A stretch of DNA of 60,000 nt from Symsagittifera roscoffensis. Taxonomy: Eukaryota; Xenacoelomorpha; Acoela; Convolutidae. This document shows positions 12,423-24,656 of this stretch, piece after piece; position 1 is the first letter of the stretch; the number at the start of each line of letters is the position of its first letter. The position numbers and the translations under genes were made by a program. Where the stretch lies: NCBI RefSeq assembly GCF_963678635.1, contig NC_087068.1:37149436-37209435 (forward strand), read 5' to 3'. The notes below the pieces were generated by a model. The model was not told the origin of the DNA. It saw only the letters and a list, made by a program, of their open reading frames with translations, and did not search any database.

Positions 12423-14404
12423 CAGACCCGCTGGCTGTTTTTGACCTGCAAAATTCATCGCGTCGAGATGTGCCAGGCTCCAAAAAAAGCTTGGTTTACT
12501 GAAGAAGTTTCACATCTGATGAGGCAGTTGCGCGCCAGAAAAACTTCAAAAAAATGTTGATCAAAGAGAAGTACGCCAATCTGAGACAACAAATTGACGC
12601 TGACAGAAACGCATCAGCAGTGTAAAAACGTTTGCAAAAAACCAAGCCCAACGAACAAAAATTAAGTGATTGGTCGAAAATTTTTGACGAGTCATTCAGA
12701 AATCGACGTACATTACCCACCTTACTTAGATCGAGCACATGATGGTGGGTGGTAAAAAATTGACAGCCGGTGCGAAACTGCAGATTATGCTATTTTAATG
12801 GGTTAACATAACCTTTACCCAGGTCTTCTATTTTGTAAGTGTATTTATTTTTCAAAGCACTATCTTTGTCTCGCTTTTTCAAATATCCTAGAGGGAGCTA
12901 CCACTGCATAACAATGTCATTTATTATCAGCAGATAATATGATCTCGACTGAGTCAGTAAAAAAATTCCATTGAACAGCATCAAGGTTGGGGAAAGCCAG
13001 GTGTGCTTGCTCGCGGAATCTCACAAAACGGGAGCTTCATCGGCTTTTGACTTAAATGACACATTTAAATCAATAAATTGAAGAAAATATTGAACGTTCT
13101 GCACGGGCACCAGACAAGATGACGCTGATATTCACACCAATTTTTCTGGTTGAAGACCTACTTTTTTCTTTTTAAGGAGATAAAATTGGGTGAGCACCAT
13201 GCAAAAAGACATTTCCAATTTCCAAATTTCCGCAATCAGGCTTTGCGCCACTTTAAGTTTTTGGGTAATAACGGAAAATCTGTTCCGATTGCAGACTAGA
13301 AATATTTTTCCCAACAAACAAATTTGCTCCTGAAGAGGATTTTTTTCACTTGAACACATTGCAAGCAGATTACGGACATTTACCTGCTCAATGAAGGCAG
13401 GGAGGATTTGTAACCTTGTTCGGCTTAGCAACGGAAGCAAAACTCGAGTTGTAGACAGTTTCCTCGTTTTTTGTTTCACCAGAGAAAAATATCAAACGCT
13501 CATGAGTTTCGACCATTACCTTTAACAAATCGTCAATTTAAGGTGGTTTGCACAATAACAATTGCGCTTGACTGCGTACCAGTTGTCCTTCACGCTCGAA
13601 AGCAATTCAATTAAAGCCTAAGTCCAGATACTGATCCTCTGAGATTGTCCTCATATGATAACAATCGAACACAACAACGAGACTTGAAACACCAGCTTAA
13701 TTGAAATGCTTTCCGAATTATGAGTTTTCATTGGTGGAAAGGTGATACTTTTAGGCGGAAGCGGACTTAGGTTTGTGGTTGTCCAAAGTTTTGTTCAAGG
13801 ACGCTTAGTGAACGCTTCTTCTTTTGACGTTTTTGATTTTTCACCCTATTTTTTCCGCTAGAAAATTTTTTTTCTTCCTTTTGAAGAAAAAACGTACAGT
13901 CTGCACCAAGCAAGGGACCTTTTGCGTACTTTCGTTCTCAGGGTTTGTGCTTTTTTGAGCTTTTGGGTAATTGCAAAAGAAATCTGGTCAGTTTGCAAGC
14001 AAGAAAAAAGTTTTGCTCGCAGAAAAACTTGCCCCATGCAGTAAATTTTTTTCTTGATGACAGTGCAATCCAATTATGGATGGTTACTAGAGCTGTGGGC
14101 AAGGTGAATGTTCAACCTTGATCATCTTAGCACGGAAAACGAAAAATTGGGAAGTATTTTTCGCCTTGACAAATTTTTTAATTTTTGTTTCATCAGAGAA
14201 AATTTTCATACGCTCATGCGCTTCACCCTTTTTCTTCAAGCAATCGTTGAAATCAAAAATTTTGGCGATACCAATTGCACTTGACCGTGTACAACAAGTT
14301 TTTTATGTTAGGATGCAGTTTAGTTAAAGTATGAATCAAGATTGTGGTTCCTGTGAGACCATTTTCATATAGCAACAATCGAAACACGCCAACGCGAATT
14401 GAAA
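12423..14404 (+). repeat. 1.98-kb tandem array, unit 2
   Basis: Second unit, offset 1982 bases from unit 3. It is closely similar to unit 1, with scattered substitutions and small indels. The coding-like trace near 12487-12725 keeps the same frameshift and the same in-frame TAA as unit 1, so the lesions predate the amplification. Confidence 0.85.
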
Positions 14405-16376
14405 CAACCCCGCTGGCTGTTTTTGACCTGCAAATTCATCACGTCGAGGTGTGCCAGGCTCCAAAAAAGCATGGTTTACTGAAGAAGTTTCACATCTGAT
14501 GAGGCAGTCTCGCGCCAGAAAAACTTCAAAAAAAATGTTGATCAAAAAGAAGTACGCCAATCTGAGACAACAAATTGACGCTGACAGAAACGCATCAGCA
14601 GTGTAAAAACGTTTGCAAAAAACCAAGCCCAACGAACAAAAATTAAGTGATTGGTCGACAATTTTTGACGAGTCATTCAGAAATTGACGTACATTACCAA
14701 CCTTATTTAGATCGAGGATATGATGGTGGGTGGTAAAAAATTGACAGCCGGTGCGAAACTGCAGATTATGCTATTTTACTGGATTAACATAACCTTTACC
14801 CAGGTCCTCTATGTTGTAAGTGTATTTATTTTTCGAAGCACTATCTTTGTCTCGCTTTTTTCAAATATCCTAGAGGGAGCTACCACTGCATAACAATGTC
14901 ATTTATTATCAGCAGATAATATGATCTCGACTGAGTCAGTAAAAAAATCCATTGAACAGCAACAAGGTTGCGGAAAGCCAGGTGTGCTTGCTCGCGGAAT
15001 CTCACAAAACGGGAGCTTCATCAGCTTTTGACTTAAATGACACATTCAAATCAATAAATTGAAGAAAATATTGAACGTTCTGCACTGGCACCAGACAAGA
15101 TGACGCTGATTTTCACACCAATTTTTCTGCTTTTTTCTTTTTGAGGAGATAAAACTGGGTGAGCAACATGCAAAAAGACATTTACAATTTCCAAACTTCC
15201 GCAATCAGGCTTTGCGCCACTTTAAGTTTATGGGTAATAACGGAAAATCTGTTCCTATTGCAGACTAGAAATATTTTTCCAAACAAACAAAGTTGCTCTT
15301 GAAGAGGATTTTTTTCACTTGAAGACATTGCAAGCATATTACGAACATTTACCTGCTCAATGAAGGCAGGGAGGATTTATTACCTTGTTCGGCTTAGCAA
15401 CGGAAGCAGAAACTCGAGTTGTAGACAGTTTCCTTGTCTTTTGTTTCACCAGAGAAAAACATCAAACGCTCATGAGTTTCGACCATTTCCTTTAACGAAT
15501 TGTCAAATTAAGGAGGTTTGCACAATAACAATTACGCTTCACTGCGTACCAGTTTTCCTTCACGCTCGAAAGCAATTCAATTAAAGCCTAAGTCCAGATA
15601 CTGATCCTCTGAGATTGTCCTCATATGATTACAATCGAACACAACAACGAGACTTGAAACAAGACCAGCTAAATTGAAATGCTTTCCGAATTATGAGTTT
15701 TCATTGGTGGAAAGGTGATACTTTTAGGCGGGATTGGACTTAGGTTTGTGGTTGTCCAAAATTTTGTTCAAGGACCCTTAGTGAACTCTTCTTCTTTTGA
15801 CGTTTTTCATTTTTAAACCTATTTTTTCCGCTAGAAAATTTTTTTCTTCCTTTTGAAGAAAAAACGTACAGTCTGCACCAAGCAAGGGACCTTTTGCGTA
15901 GTTTCGTTCTCAGGGTTTGTGCTTTTTTGAGCTTTTGGGTAATTGCAAAAGAAATCTGGTCAGTTTGCAAGCAAGAAAAACGTTTTGCTCGCAGAAAAAC
16001 TTGCCCCATGCAGTAAATTTTTTTCTTGATGACAGTGCAATCCAATTATGGATGGTTACTAGAGCTGTGGGCAAGGAGAATGTTCAACCTTGATCATCTT
16101 AGCACGGAAAACGAAAAATTGGGAAGTATTTTTCGCCTTGACAATTTTCTTAATTTTTGTTTCATCAGAGAAAATTTTCATACGCTCATGCGGTTCTCCC
16201 TTTTCCTTCAAGCAATCGTTGAAATCAAAAATTTTGGCGATACCAATTGCACTTGACCGTGTACAACAAATTTTTTATGTTAGGATGCATTTTAGTTAAA
16301 GTATGAATCAAGATTGTGGTTCCTGTGAGACCATTTTCATATAGCAACAAACGAAACACGCCAACGCGAATTGAAA
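14405..16376 (+). repeat. 1.98-kb tandem array, unit 3
   Basis: Third unit, 1972 bases to the next phase point. It differs from its neighbours by small indels, for example the loss of about 20 bases near 15128. The coding-like trace near 14470-14710 is again broken in the same way. Confidence 0.85.
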
Positions 16377-16401
16377 CAACCCCGCTGGCTGTTTTTGACC
16401 T
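16377..16401 (+). repeat. 1.98-kb tandem array, truncated unit 4
   Basis: Only the first 25 bases of a fourth unit are present (CCGCTGGCTGTTTTTGACCT). After that, unrelated sequence begins (CGGCTCAAAATC). This marks the right edge of the array. Confidence 0.75.
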
Positions 16402-17019
16402 CGGCTCAAAATCTCACGAAAAAGTCACAACACTTGCTATGACACAGTGGTACAAAATCTTGGCCCATAAATTTTAGAAAAAAATTGATTCATTTGCTTT
16501 TGGAGCTCGATTTAGTGTCTTTTATCGAAAAAGTGTAGTATCCCTTATCGTGCTTTGCCATTGAATGCTTAAAATGTTATAATTAGCTTGAAATTTTTAG
16601 CACACATAAATGAGCAACAAGGCTGTACAAAATGGACAACTGGAAAAGTTTGAGTTTGAAGTCCTTTTGATTAATTTCTCGACTTTCTAGACAAAAATAT
16701 AAATCATCTTCTCACAGTTTTCAGATGGTTTTCCCTGAGTAGTTAAAACCAACTCAGCAGTTCATCACATATCCACCCTGTTTCATCACAATTTTTCCGG
16801 CATCTGTTGTCTCTTAACCCGTTTGTTAGGCCTCAGTAGTCTCCAAACCTGCATGTCGGGCCTCTGACACTCAGCTTGTGACACCCGTTAAAAAGCCTGT
16901 TTTTGCTTTCTCTAAACCACTTCACAAGCATCAGTGGTCTGGATGGGTCTATTCTGGTTGTAGATTGCACTCGACACCTGTTTTGCAGGCCTCCGTTTGT
17001 CCCGGGTGCACTTCACTTT
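16402..17019. other. Non-coding stretch with scattered GGCCTC blocks
   Basis: I see no gene. Between 16800 and 16995 the blocks TTGTTAGGCCTCAG, CATGTCGGGCCTCTG and TTTTGCAGGCCTCCG recur at irregular spacing. They look like a decayed short repeat. Confidence 0.35.
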
Positions 17020-17106
17020 CGGACAAGTTCTCGGGTCCAACTAAGTTCGGATAAGCTCTCGGGTCCAGTACTTTATCCGAAAAGATCTCTAGATCCTTCA
17101 AAGGTA
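17020..17106 (+). repeat. 28-29-base minisatellite, about 3 copies
   Basis: There are three diverging head-to-tail copies: CGGACAAGTTCTCGGGTCCA..., CGGATAAGCTCTCGGGTCCA... and CCGAAAAGATCTCTAGATCC.... The first two are nearly alike and the third is degraded. Confidence 0.6.
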
Positions 17107-17204
17107 ACTCTAATCATTTCATTCTGATAAAAAATCATTATAAGATGTTACCCGAAAAGCATAAATTGTAACTTTTAAATTTGGGTAACTCAAGTTGTTT
17201 GAAA

Positions 17205-17385
17205 GTCAGAACATTCCTGAATTTGGTCGAGTCTGGTCGAAACTTATCTTGCATGGGTCCAGAACGTTCGTGCTCATTTGTTTCGATCGAGCACGGTCGA
17301 AACATAAAAAATTTTGGTCGAGCAAGGTCGAAACACTGATTTTTGGTTGTGACGCTCGAGACATAAAGTGAGCAGCTCGGCCCTG
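17205..17385 (-). repeat. Foldback-family fragment (relative of 34597-34841)
   Basis: Read on the minus strand this contains GAGCTGCTCACTTTATGTCT followed by TGTTTCGACCTTGCTCGACC and TGTTTCGACCGTGCTCGATC. The same order of arm and TTTCGAC...CTCGACC repeats occurs at 34597-34748. It is a diverged, probably partial copy. Confidence 0.45.
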
Positions 17386-17394
17386 GGAGTTGCA

Positions 17395-17870
17395 TCATCA
17401 AAATGTGCTGGCTTTCGCTGTTATAAGACTGGGTATCAAAAACTGAAATTAAGAATCGATTTATTGGGTAATTTTTGTTTCCAAACCAATGGAAAATTAA
17501 CAATTTTTTTTTGACCGATATGATCTATATTCAATTATTCAACAACTTTTTTTACAGCGCCAATTTTGAGCGAGGTTTTGTGAACTAAATTAATAAGTCT
17601 TACGTAGGAAAAGAAAAGGGTTTAGATGGGGGCGAGTTCCATCCCGGTTACGAAATATTGGTTAGTATTTTCGATCGGTAGCTTAAACCTCGCGACCATT
17701 GTCTCACTATATCACTATTTATACACACGTTGGCGCGACTGCGGCGGTCACTATTATTGGCTGAATTGTCTCTGGCTGAATTGTCTGCATTTCAAATCGG
17801 CTGAATTGTCTTTGGCCGACTTGTCTGGACGCGGTTGTTCTTATTTACTATTTGCTTGAGCAGCAATGAT
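17395..17870 (-). mobile_element. SINE-like dispersed repeat, copy 2
   Basis: This is a diverged counterpart of 8541-9005 in the same orientation. It shares TATCAAAAACTGAA, TTTTTGTTTCCAA, GCGCCAATTTTGAGCGAGG, CCCGGTTACGAA and TTTGCTTGAGCAGCA. On the minus strand, TGGTCGCGAGG lies where the A box would be, while the B-box region is further decayed (GGGATGGAACTCGCCCC). It contains an inserted minisatellite (17757-17826) that the other copy lacks. Confidence 0.4.
17757..17826 (+). repeat. GGCTGAATTGTCT minisatellite
   Basis: Four copies of (T)GGCTGAATTGTCT or close variants (the last is TGGCCGACTTGTCT) lie within 70 bases, with unequal spacers. A loosely similar cluster (TTGTCTTTGGCTGAAATCTC) occurs near 58690. 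Confidence 0.6.
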
Positions 17871-18338
17871 AGACGTTTTCAAAAAATGTTCCTCCTACCT
17901 GTCATTAAATTTTTTCTCTTGCTCTTTCTCTCTCTGAAAGAGAAAAAGACATTTTTTTTCTAGCGTGATGCGCAATCTATTATGGGCGGGCAATGAATCA
18001 TGCAATAACAGACGGATGATACCAATCAGTGTAGTTACTTGTTTCGATTTGCTCGATTACTTGTTAAGATAAGCCAAAAGTTCCACAACAATGTTTGCCT
18101 CCTATACATGGTCAAAATTTCTTTCAACTGTCGCAGTTTGTTTTCAGCTGTTGAGTTGGTTGTTTTTGACTGTCTTTGTTTTTTTTTGCTACATCAATCT
18201 GCACTGTTGAAGCACCATGATCTTTGAGAAAGTCTCTGTGTTTCTCCATGATTCAAAGGCATAATACAATATTTGGTTGAGTTTTCTCAGAAGGGTATGA
18301 TTTTTCCATATTAATTTATGCTTTCGCAAAGATCTATA
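17871..18338. other. Non-coding stretch left of the transposon nest
   Basis: I see nothing supportable. It ends in the TA dinucleotide (18337-18338) that is the left target duplication of the outer transposon. Confidence 0.5.
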
Positions 18339-18640
18339 CAGTGCTGATTTAAATTAACCGAACGAAAGCGTTAAACTTGAAATTTAAAACGCGTTTTTCT
18401 CAAATTGGGTTGAGTTTAGGTGAAAACTTAAAAAGGCAAAAATAGCTTGAAATTTTAGCAGAATTAATATGATGTAATTTGTTTTGCGCATTTCGGGCCA
18501 GAAATTTCACCCCAAAAATGGGTGATTTTGGCTTTTCTTAGTTAATAAAAAATTACGCCAAAAATACCCAGTCGATCACAGACATAATTATATCAAAGTG
18601 AGCCCCTTACGTAGCCCAACAAACTTTAAGAAGGGTATAT
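18339..18640 (+). repeat. Left inverted arm of outer transposon
   Basis: This arm runs from CAGTGCTG through CTCAAATTGGGTTGAGTTTA, CCCCAAAAATGGGTGATTTT and CCCAGTCGATCACAGACATA to AAGAAGGGTATATCC. Its reverse complement is found in two pieces, 33123-33039 and 26046-25846, with about 10-20% divergence judged by eye. Confidence 0.8.
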
Positions 18641-18706
18641 CCGTTTAAAAAATGTTTTTGAATAATATTTGGTATTTTATTTGGTAAAAACGACCTTTTT
18701 TGTCTA

Positions 18707-18726
18707 TGTAGTAGTAGTAGTAGTAG
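18707..18726 (-). repeat. (CTA)n 3' tail of the LINE
   Basis: TAG/GTA triplets on the + strand read as CTA repeats at the 3' end of the minus-strand element. Short microsatellite tails instead of poly(A) are usual for CR1/Jockey-type LINEs, so this fixes the 3' end. Confidence 0.8.
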
Positions 18727-18817
18727 GGATTTAGTGTTTCCACAAGGGGTCCAGGCCCCTGTCATCCTTCACGTCTCATATCGCGAGTCTAGTTCTACAA
18801 TTGTTTGTCGCACAATC

Positions 18818-21007
18818 CTATGCAAGCTTCCATGTGCATTTATTTCTTTCGTCATAGAGTGCAAATTTGTTCCAGAACACTTTGAGCAGGGCGCTTTTCA
18901 GTCCAGACCAATTTCGCAAATCTATCCTAAGTGCATTCGCAAGACGACATGTCTGGTAAAAGAAATTTTGTTCACACCTATACTTTGATGGACGCTTTAG
19001 CTGAAACATAGGATAGCGAGAGAAATCTATGTATTGTGGAACATCAATCATATAAGTATCGTATCGTTTCAAAATTAATTTTGCCAGCAGTAACAGGTTG
19101 TTCAATTGTATGTACAAGGGCAGTGGTAAAATTTGTAGTCGTTTAAGTTTATCTTTGTAATTGGTATGTTTACTATGCAAAATCCAATTTACCGCCCTTT
19201 TTTGAAGTATATCGTATTGTGTCATGACGCATTTGTTTAGACCTATGCAAGAACTAGCATACATTATTACGGGAATGACCATCGATGTATACAGTTTTAA
19301 TTTTGCTTTCCAGTGTAGATTTGATGTATTCCTCTTTATCATGAAAAACACTCTGTTTGCCTTTACGCATGCTTTTTCCATATGTTGGCTCCATGTTAGA
19401 TCATTTGATACGATTAGTCCAAGGTCTTTCTGACAGTCTACATGAGCTATTTGTTCATTATTGAAATTAAAAGAAAATCGATTTTTCCCAAAATTCAGGT
19501 GCGTACATTTATCTACGTTGAAAGGCATATTGTTTTCCAGGGTCCATAGATTCACCTTGTCAAGGTCTTTTTGAAGTTCATCCCTCCCCAATTTTATGCT
19601 AATGAATTTGGCATCGTCTGCAAATAATAATGGTATAACTGTATTGCATTTATCAGGCAGGTCATTTATGAAAACCAAGAAAAACAAGGGTCCCAAAATA
19701 CTGCCCTGGGGTACACCGCTCGTTATTTTTTCTGAATTTGATATTTCGCCATTTACTCGTACGACTTGAGACCTTTCTGTTAGGTATGATTTGATTAATT
19801 TCAAGTTTTTATCCCTGACTCCTTGTTCGAATAATTTCCGCAACAAAATTCCGTGGTCAACACGGTCAAAAGCTTTACTATAATCTGTAAAAACTGTTTC
19901 GATACTGTCGCCATTTTCATGAGCGTTATAGACTAGCTGCAAAAATGTTAAAAGCTGAACAATGGTCGATCGGTTTTTCCGAAATCCGTACTGTGCCTTG
20001 TGGAAAATCTTTTCAAAATGTTCATATAATCGCTTGAAAATTATTCGTTCTAGAATTTTCGAGATTACTGAGAGCAGAGAAACAGGTCTGTAATTTTCAA
20101 TGTAACTTTTGTCATCTTTTTTATGCAAAAGGCTAATGATGGCTTTTTTCCAACATGCGGGAAAAATACAGGTTTGAGAAATTTTTCGGAATATCTGATA
20201 GATTGAATGAGATAATGTTTCTGCATTTTTGAATAGAAAAGGAGGTAGATCGTCCGGGCCTTTGCTTTTATTTACATTCAACAGTTTGCATATTTCAAAA
20301 ATATCTTGTTCTGAAAAATCGATATTTTCTAAAACTGGCTGATTTTTGTTACTGCGTTCGTTTTCGTTAAAAATTGACGACTCCACATATACTGATGCAA
20401 AAAATTTTGAAAACAAAGCTGCTTTTGAGACATCCGTATCTGCATTTTCGTTTTGATAATACATTATACTAGGCAAAACTGATTTTCGGAAAGCCCTAAA
20501 ATATTTGAAAAGTTTGCCGGTTGATATTTCAGCTGCCATGGATTCCTCATAACTAACTTTATCGATTTCGATAAGCTGGTCTGTTTTCGATTTTAAAAAC
20601 ACTACTTTAGTATGTGACTCATTGTGTTTTTTCCGAGCAGTGTTCAAACATTTTATCATATGGGAGGTTGATTGACTAATCCAGGGGGGTAAGGATGTAC
20701 GATGTTTTGTGCGTTTAGGTATCGTACTCGATAAAAGACCCAACAACCATTTGTACCAATGTTCTACTATGACATTTGGATTTGACCAGCAATAAGTATC
20801 GAAGGGGTTATCAATAATTAAATCATTCAATAATTTGTAGTCACCGTTGCAAAAACTCAATGTTGACTCCTTAACATATTTTCGCTGGTATAAGCAGGAT
20901 ATTTCAATATGGAATTTCGTCTTTATCGGATAATGGTTTGACATTTTTGTGAAACTATTTTCATTTTGAAATTTGCAAATATCAGTAACCTGAATATTTT
21001 CACTCAC
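18818..21007 (-). pseudogene. LINE ORF2, reverse transcriptase to C-terminus (unit 1)
   Basis: This is the longest open frame of the window, about 729 codons, opening on a GTG inside the endonuclease-RT linker rather than on a real start. In order it shows the endonuclease end (SNHYPIKTKF, about residues 23-32), a linker, then RT blocks: KGPDDLPPFLFKN, ENYRPVSLLSVISKILERII, QYGFRKNRST, DYSKAFDRVDH, VPQGSILGPL and the catalytic FADDAKF. A thumb and C-terminal domain follow, ending NKCTWKLA. All RT catalytic positions seem present. Upstream, the endonuclease part of the same unit (21059-21283) is separated by a TAA stop, although the 9-T run at the join keeps the frame. It is therefore a pseudogene. 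Confidence 0.85.
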
Positions 21008-21335
21008 AAAAAAAAACAGATCAAGGATTCCTGTTGCAGCTGTATGAAAATCAATTTTTTAAATTAGATCAAATTTCTCGATAAAAGTTAGAAAATTAGC
21101 TTCAGTCGAATTTTGCGAAGAAATGCTGCTCCAATTTATTGTTGGGAAATTGAAATCCCCATAAATAATCAAACCGTCACATTTACTTCTAAGTTTCAAA
21201 ATTTCGGAAAACATCTTGTGTATATCTTCCGTATTAAGTGAAAATTTACTGTTTGCAGTGGGCAGATAACATGAGATGACCAAAATTTTTAGATTTGCTA
21301 AAGTGACATAGCACGCTACGACTGAACCGTTTGTA
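19675..21335 (-). repeat. LINE internal tandem unit 1 (1661 bases)
   Basis: The unit runs from the endonuclease (CYVTLANLKILVISCYLPT region) to the RT block ending GPLFFLV. It joins the next unit at 21335/21336, where GAACCGTTTGTA is followed directly by CCAAGAAAAACAAGG. The T run in the endonuclease-RT linker (minus strand) is 9 long. A CAA-to-TAA change just upstream gives a stop. Confidence 0.9.
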
Positions 21336-22997
21336 CCAAGAAAAACAAGGGTCCCAAAATACTGCCCTGGGGTACACCGCTTGTTATTTTTTCTGAATTT
21401 GATATTTCGCCATTTACTCGTACGACTTGAGACCTTTCTGTTAGGTATGATTTGATTAATTTCAAGTTTTTATCCCTGACTCCTTGTTCGAATAATTTCC
21501 GCAACAAAATTCCGTGGTCAACACGGTCAAAAGCTTTACTATAATCTGTAAAAACTGTTTCGATACTGTCGCCATTTTCATGAGCGTTATAGACTAGCTG
21601 CAAAAATGTTAAAAGCTGAACAATGGTCGATCGGTTTTTCCGAAATCCGTACTGTGCCTTGTGGAAAATCTTTTCAAAATGTTCATATAATCGCTTGAAA
21701 ATTATTCGTTCTAGAATTTTCGAGATTACTGAGAGCAGAGAAACAGGTCTGTAATTTTCAATGTCACTTTTGTCATCTTTTTTATGCAAAAGGCTAATGA
21801 TGGTTTTTTTCCAACATGCGGGAAAAATACAGGTTTGAGAAATTTTTCGGAATATCTGATAGATTGAATGAGATAATGCTTCTGCATTTTTGAATAGAAA
21901 AGGAGGTAGATCGTCCGGGCCTTTGCTTTTATTTACATTCAACAGTTTGCATATTTCAAAAATATCTTGTTCTGAAAAATCGATATTTTCTAAAACTGGC
22001 TGATTTTTGTTACTGCGTTCGTTTTCGTTAAAAATTGACGACTCCACATATACTGATGCAAAAAATTTTGAAAACAAAGCTGCTTTTGAGACATCCGTAT
22101 CTGCATTTTCGTTTTGATAATACATTATACTAGGCAAAACTGATTTTCGGAAAGCCCTAAAATATTTGAAAAGTTTGCCGGTTGATATTTCAGCTGCCAT
22201 GGATTCCTCATAACTAACTTTATCGATTTCGATAAGCTGGTCTGTTTTCGATTTTAAAAACACTACTTTAGTATGTGACTCATTGTGTTTTTTCCGAGCA
22301 GTGTTCAAACATTTTATCATATGGGAGGTTGATTGACTAATCCAGGGGGGTAAGGATGTACGATGTTTTGTGCGTTTAGGTATCGTACTCGATAAAAGAC
22401 CCAACAACCATTTGTACCAATGTTCTACTATGACATTTGGATTTGACCAGCAATAAGTATCGAAGGGGTTATCAATAATTAAATCATTCAATAATTTGTA
22501 GTCACCGTTGCAAAAACTCAATGTTGACTCCTTAACATATTTTCGCTGGTATAAGCAGGATATTTCAATATGGAATTTCGTCTTTATCGGATAATGGTTT
22601 GACATTTTTGTGAAACTATTTTCATTTTGAAATTTGCAAATATCAGTAACCTGAATATTTTCACTCACAAAAAAAAAACAGATCAAGGATTCCTGTTGCA
22701 GCTGTATGAAAATCAATTTTTTAAATTAGATCAAATTTCTCGATAAAAGTTAGAAAATTAGCTTCAGTCGAATTTTGCGAAGAAATGCTGCTCCAATTTA
22801 TTGTTGGGAAATTGAAATCCCCATAAATAATCAAACCGTCACATTTACTTCTAAGTTTCAAAATTTCGGAAAACATCTTGTGTATATCTTCCGTATTAAG
22901 TGAAAATTTACTGTTTGCAGTGGGCAGATAACATGAGATGACCAAAATTTTTAGATTTGCTAAAGTGACATAGCACGCTACGACTGAACCGTTTGTA
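21336..22997 (-). repeat. LINE internal tandem unit 2 (1662 bases)
   Basis: Nearly identical to units 1 and 3. It holds the RT frame 21316-22716, which runs out of the RT block at GPLFFLV into out-of-frame endonuclease sequence and stops after five more codons. It also holds the endonuclease fragment 22721-22945. It shares the TAA stop of unit 1. Its linker T run is 10 long, so endonuclease and RT are out of frame. Confidence 0.9.
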
Positions 22998-24656
22998 CCA
23001 AGAAAAACAAGGGTCCCAAAATACTGCCCTGGGGTACACCGCTCGTTATTTTTTCTGAATTTGATATTTCGCCATTTACTCGTACGACTTGAGACCTTTC
23101 TGTTAGGTATGATTTGATTAATTTCAAGTTTTTATCCCTGACTCCTTGTTCGAATAATTTCCGCATTAAAATTCCGTGGTCAACACGGTCAAAAGCTTTA
23201 CTATAATCTGTAAAAACTGTTTCGATACTGTCGCCATTTTCATGAGCGTTATAGACTAGCTGCAAAAATGTTAAAAGCTGAACAATGGTCGATCGGTTTT
23301 TCCGAAATCCGTACTGTGCCTTGTGGAAAATCTTTTCAAAATGTTCATATAATCGCTTGAAAATTATTCGTTCTAGAATTTTCGAGATTACTGAGAGCAG
23401 AGAAACAGGTCTGTAATTTTCAATGTCACTTTTGTCATCTTTTTTATGCAAAAGGCTAATGATGGCTTTTTTCCAACATGCGGGAAAAATACAGGTTTGA
23501 GAAATTTTTCGGAATATCTGATAGATTGAATGAGATAATGTTTCTGCATTTTTGAATAGAAAAGGAGGTAGATCGTCCGGGCCTTTGCTTTTATTTACAT
23601 TCAACAGTTTGCATATTTCAAAAATATCTTGTTCTGAAAAATCGATATTTTCTAAAACTGGCTGATTTTTGTTACTGCGTTCGTTTTCGTTAAGAATTGA
23701 CGACTCCACATATACTGATGCAAAAAATTTTGAAAACAAAGCTGCTTTTGAGACATCCGTATCTGCATTTTCGTTTTGATAATACATTATACTAGGCAAA
23801 ACTGATTTTCGGAAAGCCCTAAAATATTTGAAAAGTTTGCCGGTTGATATTTCAGCTGCCATGGATTCCTCATAACTAACTTTATCGATTTCGACAAGCT
23901 GGTCTGTTTTCGATTTTAAAAACACTACTTTAGTATGTGACTCATTGTGTTTTTTCCGAGCAGTGTTCAAACATTTTATCATATGGGAGGTTGATTGACT
24001 AATCCAGGGGGGTAAGGATGTACGATGTTTTGTGCGTTTAGGTATCGTACTCGATAAAAGACCCAACAACCATTTGTACCAATGTTCTACTATGACATTT
24101 GGATTTGACCAGCAATAAGTATCGAAGGGGTTATCAATAATTAAATCATTCAATAATTTGTAGTCACCGTTGCAAAAACTCAATGTTGACTCCTTAACAT
24201 ATTTTCGCTGGTATAAGCAGGATATTTCAATATGGAATTTCGTCTTTATCGGATAATGGTTTGACATTTTTGTGAAACTATTTTCATTTTGAAATTTGCA
24301 AATATCAGTAACCTGAATATTTTCACTCACAAAAAAACAGATCAAGGATTCCTGTTGCAGCTGTATGAAAATCAATTTTTTGAATTAGATCAAATTTCTC
24401 GATAAAAGTTAGAAAATTAGCTTCAGTCGAATTTTGCGAAGAAATGCTACTCCAATTTATTGTTGGGAAATTGAAATCCCCATAAATAATCAAACCGTCA
24501 CATTTACTTCTAAGTTTCAAAATTTCGGAAAACATCTTGTGTATATCTTCCGTATTAAGTGAAAATTTACTGTTTGCAGTGGGCAGATAACATGAGATGA
24601 CCAAAATTTTTAGATTTGCTAAAGTGACATAGCACGCTACGACTGAACCGTTTGTA
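22998..24656 (-). repeat. LINE internal tandem unit 3 (1659 bases)
   Basis: The 5'-most unit on the element's strand. It still joins the original upstream sequence at 24656 (GTTTGTATCATATCC). It keeps CAA where units 1 and 2 have TAA, but its linker T run is only 7, so the endonuclease frame (24604-24323) shifts and stops at FFCE. The RT frame is 24375-22978 and again ends at GPLFFLV. Confidence 0.9.

Noticed and set aside
10509-16045. Families of short minus-strand frames recurring every 1.98 kb
   Set aside because: They recur because the DNA is a tandem array. They are Phe/Leu/Lys-rich, have no domain, and their lengths change between units.
16800-16995. CRISPR-like spaced repeats (GGCCTC blocks)
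   Set aside because: Spacing is irregular, repeats are degenerate, and the genome is eukaryotic.
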